Shown here: piece by piece, positions 25,098 to 33,178 of the stretch
Layout of the letters: every line of letters starts with the position of its first letter
Position numbering within the stretch: position 1 is the first letter of the stretch
From: Pedobacter steynii
Lineage (GTDB): Bacteria > Bacteroidota > Bacteroidia > Sphingobacteriales > Sphingobacteriaceae
Reading direction: 5' to 3'
DNA: 64,000 nucleotides
Assembly: GCF_900103665.1 (NCBI RefSeq)
Contig: NZ_FNGY01000010.1
Span: 238,975-302,974 of the forward strand
Made by a program: the position numbers and the translations under genes
The notes under the pieces: model-generated
The model's database searches: none
What the model was told of the DNA's origin: nothing
What the model saw: only the letters and a program-made list of their open reading frames with translations

Positions 25098-26591
25098 CTA
25101 TCTGAAATCAAGGTCATCTTCTTCATCCGGTCCGGCACTGAACAAGCTATCGAACATATCTGAGAAGCCGAAGCCACTTTCCAGATATTTCTTGTTTAGC
25201 TGTGAATATTCTGCCAGTCCATGGAGCACGAATTCCATCATCAGTAAAGTCTGGTTGGCACTTAGTTTGGGATGAAACTGTTTTACCAATTCATTCAGTC
25301 CTTCCACCTGCATCAGCTCTTTTTTATACGCAGCTAAAGTCAGGCGGTCAGAAAGGTCCAGTGTATTTCCTTCTGTAAACCATTCCGTAACAATTAGATA
25401 TGGATTTGCAGATTTGCTCTTTTTTGCTTTTTCAGGATCCGGGAAATAGCGGTTAAACAGCGATTTGATCGCTTTTCCGATTAAGGTATGCGCTACTTTT
25501 GCCGGGCCTTCCAGCTCTCCCTCATAAACCAATTCAATCTTGCCCGTAATTGCCGGAACAATACCTACCAGGTCTGACAGCCTTACAAAGGTGTTTTTCT
25601 CCCTGTTTACCAGCATTCTTCGTTCCGCTGAACTGATTAGGTTTTCATAAGCAGAAATAGTTAACCTTGCGGAAACCCCGGATTTTTGGTCTATGAATTC
25701 ACTTTGACGTGCCTCAAATGCCACTTGCTCCACAAGGTCTTTTACCAATCCATCGGATTCGATATATGCCTTTTGCTCTTCGCTGATCTTTGCTTCCTGG
25801 AAAGTGATCTTTCTGGAAATGGCAATTGTTTTAGGGTAATGGGTCAGGATCTGACTTTCTATCCTGTCTTTTAATGGCGTCACAATAGAGCCCCTGTTGG
25901 TATAATCCTCAGGATTTGCGGTGAATACAAATTGTACATCCAATGGCAGACGAAGCTTAAACCCTCTGATCTGGATGTCTTTTTCCTGAAGCATATTGAA
26001 CAAGGCAACCTGGATGCGTGCCTGCAGATCGGGAAGTTCATTGATCACGAAGATGCTGCGGTGAGCCCTTGGGATCAACCCGAAGTGAATTACCCTTTCA
26101 TCGTTATAGGTTAATTTCAGTGTGGCTGCTTTTATCGGATCTACATCGCCAATCAAATCTGCAACTGTTACATCAGGTGTAGCCAGTTTCTCTGTATAGC
26201 GCTCGCTACGGTGCTGCCAGCTGATTGGGGTCTCATCTCCATGAATCAGAATCTCATGTTTTGCATACCAGGAGATGGGGTTCAAGGGATCATCAAAGAT
26301 TTCACTTCCGGCAACATAAGGAATGTATTCGTCCAGAAGGTTGACCATCAAACGGGCAATTCGTGTTTTTGCCTGTCCTCTTAAGCCCAGAAGTAAAATG
26401 TTATGTCTCGAGAGGATGGCGGTTTGAAGCTCAGGGATAACAGTTTCATCGTATCCTAGGATACCTTCAAAACCTGCTTCATTACTTTGAAGCTGTGTGA
26501 TCAGGTTTTTACGAAGTTCGTCCTTTACGGCCAGTGATTTATAGTTGGAAGCTTTGAGCTGTCCGAGTGTTTTTATAGTGATGTGATCCAT
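25098..26591 (-). CDS. MoxR/ChlI-type AAA+ ATPase
   Basis: A 497-residue AAA+ ATPase without signal peptide. Walker A is GLRGQAKT (69-76), the Walker B-like strand is IFVINELPDL, and the sensor strand FVFTANPEDY is clear. The domain layout resembles magnesium-chelatase ChlI/MoxR proteins. Such ATPases usually act together with a von Willebrand factor A protein, as in RavA-ViaA, to remodel or mature other proteins. The VWA gene precedes it by 24 nt, and together they look like one machine. The client is unknown. A 110-residue Glu/Lys-rich C-terminal part extends beyond the ATPase core. Confidence 0.9.
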   Translation of the reverse strand: MDHITIKTLGQLKASNYKSLAVKDELRKNLITQLQSNEAGFEGILGYDETVIPELQTAILSRHNILLLGLRGQAKTRIARLMVNLLDEYIPYVAGSEIFDDPLNPISWYAKHEILIHGDETPISWQHRSERYTEKLATPDVTVADLIGDVDPIKAATLKLTYNDERVIHFGLIPRAHRSIFVINELPDLQARIQVALFNMLQEKDIQIRGFKLRLPLDVQFVFTANPEDYTNRGSIVTPLKDRIESQILTHYPKTIAISRKITFQEAKISEEQKAYIESDGLVKDLVEQVAFEARQSEFIDQKSGVSARLTISAYENLISSAERRMLVNREKNTFVRLSDLVGIVPAITGKIELVYEGELEGPAKVAHTLIGKAIKSLFNRYFPDPEKAKKSKSANPYLIVTEWFTEGNTLDLSDRLTLAAYKKELMQVEGLNELVKQFHPKLSANQTLLMMEFVLHGLAEYSQLNKKYLESGFGFSDMFDSLFSAGPDEEDDLDFR

Positions 26592-26615
26592 GTTGTATCG
26601 TCGTGTTGAGCTGTT

Positions 26616-27713
26616 CTATCGAACCGTTTTTCTTCTGTTCTTAATGTAATCTTCAAAAATATACTCTCCGAGGCCTGTGAGAGAACTGTAGAAAGCCCTT
26701 CCGCCGTTAATCTGCGTAAACTCCCGTACGAATTGCTGCAGATAGGGGTCCTGTGCAATCATAAAAGTGGTGATTGGGATGTTCAGTCGCTTACATTGTG
26801 CCGCCATGTTCAGCGTTTTATTGATTACTTTCCGGTCGAGCCCCATGCTATTTTTATAATAACGTCCGTTTTCCTTCAGACAGGTAGGTTTGCCGTCGGT
26901 AATCATAAAGATTTGCTTATTGTGTGTTTTTCTGCGCCGCAACAGATCAGCTGCCAGTTCCAGTCCGGCAAAAGTATTGGTATGGTAAGGGCCTACCTGT
27001 AAATAAGGAAGGTCTTTTACCGTAATCGGCCAGGCATCGTTTCCAAACACCACAATGTCCAGTGTATCTTTTGGATAACGGGTTTTGATCAGCTCTGCAA
27101 GGGCCATTGCAACCTTTTTAGCAGGAGTGATCCGATCTTCTCCGTACAGAATCATAGAGTGGGAGATGTCAATCATCAGTACAGTAGAGGTGAGTGTTTT
27201 ATAATCCTTTTCTTCTACTTCCAGGTCTCTTTCGGTGAGGGTAAAGTTTCCGATACCATGGTTGATCTGTGCATTGTGAATGGAGGCAGTCATATCAATC
27301 TGGTCGAGACTATCTCCAAAAGTATACTCTCTTCTATCGGCGTTCTTCTCCTCTCCGATGCCGGAGATATTGCTATTGTGATTTCCTTTGCCAGCTTTCT
27401 TGAGTTTCCCAAAGATTTCTTCCAATGCAGACTGCCGGATGGTTTGTTCTGTCTTGGCGGTAATGTTCATATCGCCATTGGCAGGATTTTCCTTGAGGTA
27501 GCCTTTATCTTTTAAATCCTCGATAAAGTCGCCCATCCCGTAATCGTTATTCGTAAACTTGTATTGCTTGTCCAATTCATTCATCCATGCCAGGGTTTCT
27601 CCCGCATCACCGGCAGTGTAATTGAGCAGTTGGGTGAATAGCTTTAGCAATTCATCAAAACCGCCTTTTGGCAAGTCATCTGGTTGAAAATTAGAAAAAT
27701 GGAAACCTCTCAT
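26616..27713 (-). CDS. von Willebrand factor A domain protein, partner of the MoxR-type ATPase
   Basis: A 365-residue cytoplasmic protein. The C-terminal half is a VWA domain with an intact MIDAS motif DxSxS (Asp182, Ser184, Ser186 in MIDISHSM) and the later DGKPT metal-binding loop. The N-terminal 170 residues are mainly helical. It is the first gene of a minus-strand unit followed by ATPase, metallophosphoesterase and UbiA-like genes. MoxR-VWA pairs work as chaperone-like complexes in which the VWA protein binds the client through a bound metal ion. No client can be assigned. Confidence 0.88.
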   Translation of the reverse strand: MRGFHFSNFQPDDLPKGGFDELLKLFTQLLNYTAGDAGETLAWMNELDKQYKFTNNDYGMGDFIEDLKDKGYLKENPANGDMNITAKTEQTIRQSALEEIFGKLKKAGKGNHNSNISGIGEEKNADRREYTFGDSLDQIDMTASIHNAQINHGIGNFTLTERDLEVEEKDYKTLTSTVLMIDISHSMILYGEDRITPAKKVAMALAELIKTRYPKDTLDIVVFGNDAWPITVKDLPYLQVGPYHTNTFAGLELAADLLRRRKTHNKQIFMITDGKPTCLKENGRYYKNSMGLDRKVINKTLNMAAQCKRLNIPITTFMIAQDPYLQQFVREFTQINGGRAFYSSLTGLGEYIFEDYIKNRRKTVR

Positions 27714-27715
27714 GT

Positions 27716-27729
27716 GTTTATATATAAAC
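27716..27729. repeat. 14-bp perfect palindrome at VWA operon start
   Basis: GTTTATATATAAAC lies 2 bp upstream of the VWA start codon (minus strand). It could be a repressor site or chance in AT-rich DNA; a palindrome of this length made only of A/T in its centre is weak evidence. Confidence 0.25.
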
Positions 27730-27910
27730 GGAATATCGAAGGTAAAAGTTTGAGGTATTAGTAATGTTATCCAGTTGTAAAAATACCTTCCTATATTTAG
27801 CGTGATAACCAGGACATTTTTAGCAGCATCAGGAGGAATATCCAGGCAATTAAGTGTGTCTATTGCTATTTTAAACTACATCAATCAAATTTGAAATCAG
27901 ATCAATCAAT

Positions 27911-28336
27911 ATGAAGAAATTAATTTTAATCCTGTTTATAGGATTTGGTCTTAGCGGAAAGGCCCAGCAAACTGCAGATCAGCAAGCGATACTTGCTGTA
28001 TTAGAGCAACAACGTCTCGCCTGGAATGAGGGAAACCTGGAAAAATTCATGGAAGGCTATTGGAAGAATGACAGTTTGCTTTTTGTAGGAAAGAGCGGCC
28101 CCACTTATGGATGGCAGCAAACGCTGGATAATTATAAGAAAGGGTACCCCGACAAAAGTGCAATGGGTACCCTGACCTTTAGTATCAAGAAAGTAGAACT
28201 CTTATCAAAAGATGCTGCATCTGTATTGGGTGGCTGGCATCTGAAAAGAGAAAAAGACGAACCGCAGGGATACTTCACCTTAATCCTGAGAAAAATCAAA
28301 GGACTCTGGGTAGTGGTATCCGACCACAGCAGTTAA
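27911..28336 (+). CDS. Secreted DUF4440/SnoaL-like protein
   Basis: A 141-residue protein with a signal peptide (residues 1-18, ending SGKAQ). The remainder is an NTF2-like fold of the DUF4440 type: AILAVLEQQRLAWNEGNLEK, FMEGYWKNDSLLFVGKSGPT, the GWQQTLDNYKKGYPDK block and a C-terminal GLWVVVSDHSS. DUF4440 proteins are small ligand-binding or isomerase-like domains; no specific activity can be inferred. It is convergent with the cupin gene that ends two bases further on. Confidence 0.82.
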   Translation: MKKLILILFIGFGLSGKAQQTADQQAILAVLEQQRLAWNEGNLEKFMEGYWKNDSLLFVGKSGPTYGWQQTLDNYKKGYPDKSAMGTLTFSIKKVELLSKDAASVLGGWHLKREKDEPQGYFTLILRKIKGLWVVVSDHSS

Positions 28337-28337
28337 C

Positions 28338-29219
28338 TTATTTGGGAGAGCCGTTTGCTAAGGCTCTCTCTGCTCTTTTTATGGCTAAGCGCTCTCTGTA
28401 TTTTGCATAAGGGGCTTTAAAAGCCATTTTCAATACGCTGTCCAAACCTCCTTTTATCGCAAGGTTAAATACACTTTGTGCTTTCCTGGTGATAGAAGCA
28501 TCCCAGGCCCTTAAGCTTAAGGAGAAAGAACCATCCAGGTATTTCATCCAGTGCCACATACCGGTAGGCATGAAAAGGGTATCCCCATGTTCCAAGAACA
28601 CTTCGTATCCTTCCACACCTTTTAAAGCCGGGAATTTTTCGAAATCAGGGTTCGCTACATCATAATCCTCTAAAGCATAAGTTGCGTTTGGAATGCAATA
28701 CAATCTTTTTTTCCATTTGTTATCGAAAAGGATGATGTGTTTTCTTCCTCCAAAATGGGTATGGAAAAGGTGAGGTAAATCTATATCGTAGTGTAAAAAG
28801 GTAACAGAATTCGATCCTCCAAAGAACATCGCTGGCATGCTTTCAATGAAACCGCCCATCAGGTCTTTAGGTAGGGTGATGTCCTTAATCAGATCAGGAA
28901 CATGTTTGAACAGGTTGAAGAAAAATATACGCAGTTCAGTAGGTTCTCTTTTGATCAGGTCCAGGTAATCGCCAAAACGCATCGTGGCAACGGAAGAGTT
29001 GATCGGCTTTGATGGGTCAGCTTTTGAGTTGTCCATCAGGCTCACATTGATGTCGCCGCCAATTTCTTTTAAATAATCCGTCGTCCATTTCTCTCTGGCA
29101 GGCCATGATTTAGTCAGCCCTTTAATAATTAAAGGACGTCTGGGATCTAAATAATTCTTTTTGAAATCTTCAGGACTAATGTTCTCAACGGTATCTACCG
29201 GCTTCAGTATAAAGCTCAT
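28338..29219 (-). CDS. JmjC-like cupin-8 protein (second of a tandem pair)
   Basis: A 293-residue soluble protein with a JmjC/cupin-like fold. The metal site is intact: HYD in VTFLHYDIDLPHLFH, and the distal His in PTGMWHWMKYLDG. The family comprises Fe(II)/2-oxoglutarate oxygenases, many of which hydroxylate proteins or small molecules; the substrate is unknown. The frame extends to a TTG at 29228, but ATG 29219 gives exactly the paralogue's length. It follows its paralogue by 98 nt on the same strand, with long identical runs such as SKADPSKPIN, GSFS and LIIK, so it arose by tandem duplication. Confidence 0.85.
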   Translation of the reverse strand: MSFILKPVDTVENISPEDFKKNYLDPRRPLIIKGLTKSWPAREKWTTDYLKEIGGDINVSLMDNSKADPSKPINSSVATMRFGDYLDLIKREPTELRIFFFNLFKHVPDLIKDITLPKDLMGGFIESMPAMFFGGSNSVTFLHYDIDLPHLFHTHFGGRKHIILFDNKWKKRLYCIPNATYALEDYDVANPDFEKFPALKGVEGYEVFLEHGDTLFMPTGMWHWMKYLDGSFSLSLRAWDASITRKAQSVFNLAIKGGLDSVLKMAFKAPYAKYRERLAIKRAERALANGSPK

Positions 29220-29317
29220 AATTATCAAGGTTAAAGAACAAAAGTGTAAATTAAAATTTAAACTTGTTCATCCAGAATTAATTATTTTTTACCAATTCGG
29301 GACGCCGAACGTTCTAT

Positions 29318-30199
29318 TTATCTGGGTTTCTGACTCGCAAGCGCCTTATTTGCCCTTCTAATTGCCAGTCCTTCCTTCCATGTCATGTACTTTTCCCGGA
29401 AATTAGCCTTCATAAAATCGTCGAACTTGCGCTGGATCGTCAGGTTGTATAAGCTTTTTGCTTTTACCAGTAAAGATTTATCCCATGCCCTTAAGCTGAT
29501 AGAGAAAGAGCCATCCAGGTATTTCATCCAATGCCAGTATCCCGTAGGCATAAATAAGGTGTCTCCGTGATCGAGGAAAGCCTCGATTCCTTTAACGCCG
29601 CGCAACGCAGGGAATTTATTGAAATCTGGCTTTTCGACATCGTAATCTTCTAAAGCATAGGTGGCATAAGGAATCTGATATAAACGATCTTTCCATTTGT
29701 TCTCGAACAAGATGACGTGTTTTCGACCGTTGAAATGGGTATGGAAGATATGAGCAAGGTCGATGTCGTAATGTAAAAAGGTGACAGAACCCTTGCCGCC
29801 AAAAAACATATTCGGATAGCTGTCCAGGAAGCCTCCCATTAATTCTTTGGGCGCATGGTAGTCGTCCAGTAATCCAGGTGCTTGCTTAATGGGATCGAAA
29901 AGGAAAATCCGCAGGTCTGTAGGCGTGTTTTTGATGAGCTCAATGTAGTCGGCAAATTTCATCTCCGCAGCGGAAGCATTAATGGGCTTCGAAGGATCTG
30001 CCTTCGAGCTGTCGTATAATGGGACAGTTCTGTCGCCTACAACAGTTTTCATATAGTCCAGGTTCCACTTCTCGTAAGCAGGCCAGTTTTTGGACATGTT
30101 TTTAATGATGAGCGGACGACGGGTATTCAGGTAGTTTTTCTCGAAATCTGCTTTGGAGATATCGTTTATAATGTCAATTGGAGTAAGTTCAAAGTTCAT
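29318..30199 (-). CDS. JmjC-like cupin-8 protein (first of a tandem pair)
   Basis: A 293-residue paralogue of the downstream gene. Metal ligands are His143 and Asp145 (FLHYDIDLAH) and His223 (PTGYWHWMK), so a Fe(II)/2-oxoglutarate oxygenase is plausible. Both copies share the block RRPLIIK near residue 30, the MGGF block near 121, YALEDYDV near 181 and the FMPTG loop. No signal peptide is present. The high similarity of the copies, with the active site kept in both, suggests different substrates or dosage rather than decay. Confidence 0.85.
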   Translation of the reverse strand: MNFELTPIDIINDISKADFEKNYLNTRRPLIIKNMSKNWPAYEKWNLDYMKTVVGDRTVPLYDSSKADPSKPINASAAEMKFADYIELIKNTPTDLRIFLFDPIKQAPGLLDDYHAPKELMGGFLDSYPNMFFGGKGSVTFLHYDIDLAHIFHTHFNGRKHVILFENKWKDRLYQIPYATYALEDYDVEKPDFNKFPALRGVKGIEAFLDHGDTLFMPTGYWHWMKYLDGSFSISLRAWDKSLLVKAKSLYNLTIQRKFDDFMKANFREKYMTWKEGLAIRRANKALASQKPR

Positions 30200-30394
30200 C
30201 TGTTTATTTTTTATTGTTCAGATGGGCACGCATGATCGAAATCAATCCCCCTTTGATAGATCATGAAACATGCTCAGGTCATGTTAATTTATTGTTAAAG
30301 TCAAAATTAATGAAAATGTAAAATGAGCGATTGGGGAGGGAGGAAAAATTGAAATCTTCTGACAAATGGAAAAAGTTAATCCTGTTCTCAGGCT

Positions 30395-30420
30395 CAAATG
30401 TTTTGAAGGGAAAACATTTG
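30395..30420. repeat. Perfect 10-bp inverted repeat with 6-nt loop
   Basis: CAAATGTTTT (30395-30404) and AAAACATTTG (30411-30420) are exact reverse complements around GAAGGG. It could fold as a hairpin in RNA or serve as a binding site upstream of the cupin pair, whose start is about 200 nt away on the minus strand. Confidence 0.5.
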
Positions 30421-30459
30421 CAGGCCTTCGAAAAGGAACAACTTTTTCTGTAGCATGGC

Positions 30460-30501
30460 GGACATAGCAGGGTGGACATAGCAGGAGGCCGATGTAACAG
30501 G
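30460..30501. repeat. Short degenerate tandem repeat
   Basis: GGACATAGCAGG occurs exactly at 30460-30471 and 30474-30485, with a degenerate third unit CGATGTAACAGG at 30490-30501. Period is 14-16 nt. Function unknown. Confidence 0.6.
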
Positions 30502-30522
30502 GGCATGGAAAATTGGGTGCAT

Positions 30523-30551
30523 AAAAAAGGGCAACTCATTTTGAGATGCCC
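30523..30551 (-). terminator. Intrinsic terminator of the fasciclin gene
   Basis: On the minus strand a 10-bp stem with one mismatch (30529-30538 with 30542-30551) is followed by six T residues (complement of 30523-30528), 54 nt after the fasciclin stop. Confidence 0.82.
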
Positions 30552-30605
30552 CCTGGATATTTCCCTTGCCCCTATTCCTGTTTATAATATTTTATTGCTG
30601 GATTT

Positions 30606-31166
30606 TTAGTTTGGCATTAATACGGAATTTATGACATGGATGACACCATTTTTTTGATGCACATTCGCAATCGTTACAGTAGCCATGCCACCTTTTTCAT
30701 CTTTTAATACCAGTTTGCTGCCTTCCATCCAGGCCCATAGTTTGCCACCGCTTACGGTAGTTAATTCTGCTTTGCCATTGCCGGCTTTGATGGCCTTTGC
30801 AATTTCTTTGCTGGTCATTTTTCCGGCGACGACATGATAGGTCAGGATTTTGGTAAGCAGGGCTTTGTTTTCTGGTTTTAATACCGTTTCTACTGTTCCT
30901 GCAGGTAGTTTACTGAAAGCTTCATTGGTAGGAGCGAAAACAGTGAATGGTCCTGCTGATTTTAAAGTTTCTACCAGGCCTGCGGCTTTTACTGCTGCAA
31001 CCAGTGTGGTATGGTCTTTAGAGTTTACGGCATTGTCTACAATGTCTTTATCGGCATACATTGCTGCGCCGCCGACCATTGGATTTTTTTGTGCCTGTGT
31101 GTTGAATGCCAAAGCTACTAAGGCAATTACGGTTAGAAAGGTTCTTTTCATAGTGGTAGTTTTCAT
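30606..31166 (-). CDS. Secreted fasciclin-domain protein
   Basis: A 186-residue protein with a signal peptide ending near NTQAQ and one FAS1 domain (about 40-185). FAS1 signatures are TLVAAVKAAGLVETLKSAGP, FTVFAPTNEAFSKLPAG, ILTYHVVAGKMTS and the end block GVIHVINSVLMP. FAS1 domains mediate adhesion or matrix contacts at the cell surface. ATG 31166 and ATG 31151 are both possible; the second gives a more compact signal peptide (MKRTFLTVIALVALAF). It is a single-gene unit with its own terminator. Confidence 0.92.
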   Translation of the reverse strand: MKTTTMKRTFLTVIALVALAFNTQAQKNPMVGGAAMYADKDIVDNAVNSKDHTTLVAAVKAAGLVETLKSAGPFTVFAPTNEAFSKLPAGTVETVLKPENKALLTKILTYHVVAGKMTSKEIAKAIKAGNGKAELTTVSGGKLWAWMEGSKLVLKDEKGGMATVTIANVHQKNGVIHVINSVLMPN

Positions 31167-31296
31167 ATGGGCAGATACGAAGAAATCTTTAGGCCGGATT
31201 TAAGGGATGGCATAATAAATGGGAATAATAATTTATATGCTATTAATCTTTTTGACGTTTTAATGGTCATAAGGTTGTTCATCAAATCGTCCACTT

Positions 31297-33168
31297 ATGA
31301 AAACACCAGTAAAGGTTCTTTATTCATTTGCATTACTTTTCCTCGTTACAGTATTGTTTTCTTCTTTTAGAGAGAAACCCGCGTTTCCTTATCAGAAGGC
31401 CGGTCTTACCGAACGTCAGGCTGCGGCACATTTGCTGAGCAGGTTTACCTATGGCAGTAAGGACGGAGATGTGGATGCAGTGGTTAAAATGGGACTGGAA
31501 AAGTGGTTCCGTCAACAATTGGATGGAGATCTTTCCGATGATTCCTTGAACCTGATGCTGAGCCGGTTTGATGACATTAACCTGAGCAATACGGAGGTGG
31601 AGAATAAATACCCAAGGCCAAACCGGGTGCTGAAGCTGGCAATTGCCGATGGGTCTATCCACAAAGATTCGGTAGACAAGGGAGATCGCAAAGCATATAG
31701 GGAGCAGATTCGCAGCTATATGGAAAAGAAGGGGTTTAAACCGGAACAGGAATTATACAGACAATTTATTAATCAGAAGATATTAAGAGCAGCTTATTCA
31801 CGTAATCAGCTGAGGGAGCTGCTGACCGACTTTTGGTTCAACCACTTTAATGTTTCTTTAACCAAGAATCAATGCGCTTCCTTTATTCCCGCTTACGAAC
31901 GTGATGTGATCAGACCGAATGTGGCAGGTAAGTTTGAGCATTTATTACTGGCTACAGCCAAATCTCCGGCCATGCTGGTTTATCTGGACAATTTTACGAG
32001 TACCGGACAGCCGGTTGTTTTGGAGAATAATGGGGAGCCGCAGATGAATGGAGCAGGGAAGCCAGTAAAAAGAAGGGTTCCTCCGAAGCGCAAACAGGGC
32101 GGGCTAAATGAAAACTATGCAAGGGAAGTAATGGAACTGCATACACTGGGAGTAGATGGTGGATACACACAGTCGGACGTTACCCAGGCGGCAAGGGTAT
32201 TGACCGGATGGACCTTAGCCCCAATGGGCGAAGAAGGATATGGCGCTGCAATGCAAAAGATCATCGATAATGTGGGAGCAGAGAACCTGAAGAAACGTGG
32301 TTTTGTGAGGGAAGGTGATTTTCTGTTCGTTCCAAACAGACATGATAATGAAGAGAAGACCGTTTTGGGTAAGCATTTTGCAGCAGGTGGGGGATATGAT
32401 GAAGGGCTGACTTTACTGAATATGCTGGCCCGGCACCCATCTACAGCTCAGTTTATTTCTAAAAAGATAGCCACCAGGTTTGTGAATGATAATCCGGCAC
32501 AAACGCTGATAGATAAGATGGCAAAGACTTTTACGAAGACGGATGGGGATATTCGGCAGGTAATGATGACAATGGTTTCATCTGCCGAATTCTGGAGCCC
32601 GGCATCGCTCCGGGAAAAAACAAAATCTCCCTTTGAATTGGCCATCAGTGCCGTCCGTAGTCTGGATGCCGACATTACACAACCTTATCAGTTGTTTAAC
32701 TGGATCAATAAAATGGGACAGAAAATGTATTACTATCAGGCCCCTACAGGATTTCCGGATAAAGGGCAATATTGGATCAATACGGGTGCATTGCTGAATA
32801 GAATGAACTTCGGATTGGCGCTTGCAGCACAACGGATTCCGGGAGTGAAGATCAACCTTTCTGCATTGAACAACCATCATGAGCCTGAAAGCGCGGAAGC
32901 AGCCCTGCTTACTTATAGTAAGATGATCATGCCGGAAAGGAATCTGACTGAGACCGTAAAGCGGTTGAAGCCGATGTTAAATGATCCTTCGCTGTCGACT
33001 AAGGTGGCCAATGCGGCGGACAAAAATGCAGCTCAGCAGGAACAGACAATGATGGGAGAGAATAGCGTTCCCCTAAAAACCGCTGCAAATAATGCAGCCA
33101 ATAACAATGCAATGCTGGCGCAAGTAGTGGGGGTAATTATCGGTTCTCCGGAATTTCAACGTAAATAA
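31297..33168 (+). CDS. DUF1800 family protein
   Basis: A 623-residue secreted protein with an N-terminal hydrophobic signal (about 5-24). DUF1800 signatures are AAAHLLSRFTYGSKDGDVDA near residue 40, LLTDFWFNHFNVSL near 175 and ENYAREVMELHTLGVDGGYT near 273, followed by ARVLTGWTLAP. DUF1800 genes occur together with DUF1501 genes in many bacteria, but their activity is not established. The DUF1501 gene starts 10 nt after the stop. The C-terminus is Asn/Ala-rich, a possible flexible tail. Confidence 0.92.
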   Translation: MKTPVKVLYSFALLFLVTVLFSSFREKPAFPYQKAGLTERQAAAHLLSRFTYGSKDGDVDAVVKMGLEKWFRQQLDGDLSDDSLNLMLSRFDDINLSNTEVENKYPRPNRVLKLAIADGSIHKDSVDKGDRKAYREQIRSYMEKKGFKPEQELYRQFINQKILRAAYSRNQLRELLTDFWFNHFNVSLTKNQCASFIPAYERDVIRPNVAGKFEHLLLATAKSPAMLVYLDNFTSTGQPVVLENNGEPQMNGAGKPVKRRVPPKRKQGGLNENYAREVMELHTLGVDGGYTQSDVTQAARVLTGWTLAPMGEEGYGAAMQKIIDNVGAENLKKRGFVREGDFLFVPNRHDNEEKTVLGKHFAAGGGYDEGLTLLNMLARHPSTAQFISKKIATRFVNDNPAQTLIDKMAKTFTKTDGDIRQVMMTMVSSAEFWSPASLREKTKSPFELAISAVRSLDADITQPYQLFNWINKMGQKMYYYQAPTGFPDKGQYWINTGALLNRMNFGLALAAQRIPGVKINLSALNNHHEPESAEAALLTYSKMIMPERNLTETVKRLKPMLNDPSLSTKVANAADKNAAQQEQTMMGENSVPLKTAANNAANNNAMLAQVVGVIIGSPEFQRK

Positions 33169-33178
33169 AACTTAAATC

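Larger units (their letters stand above)
30200..30605. other. 406-bp intergenic region between cupin pair and fasciclin gene
   Basis: No supported gene. It holds the fasciclin terminator (30523-30551), a perfect inverted repeat (30395-30420) and a short tandem repeat (30460-30501), each listed separately. A minus-strand open frame over 30279-30539 has no credible start or family signs. Confidence 0.6.

Noticed and set aside
30279..30539. 86-codon minus-strand open frame in the intergenic region
   Set aside because: It overlaps the fasciclin terminator and tandem repeat, and is not protein-like.
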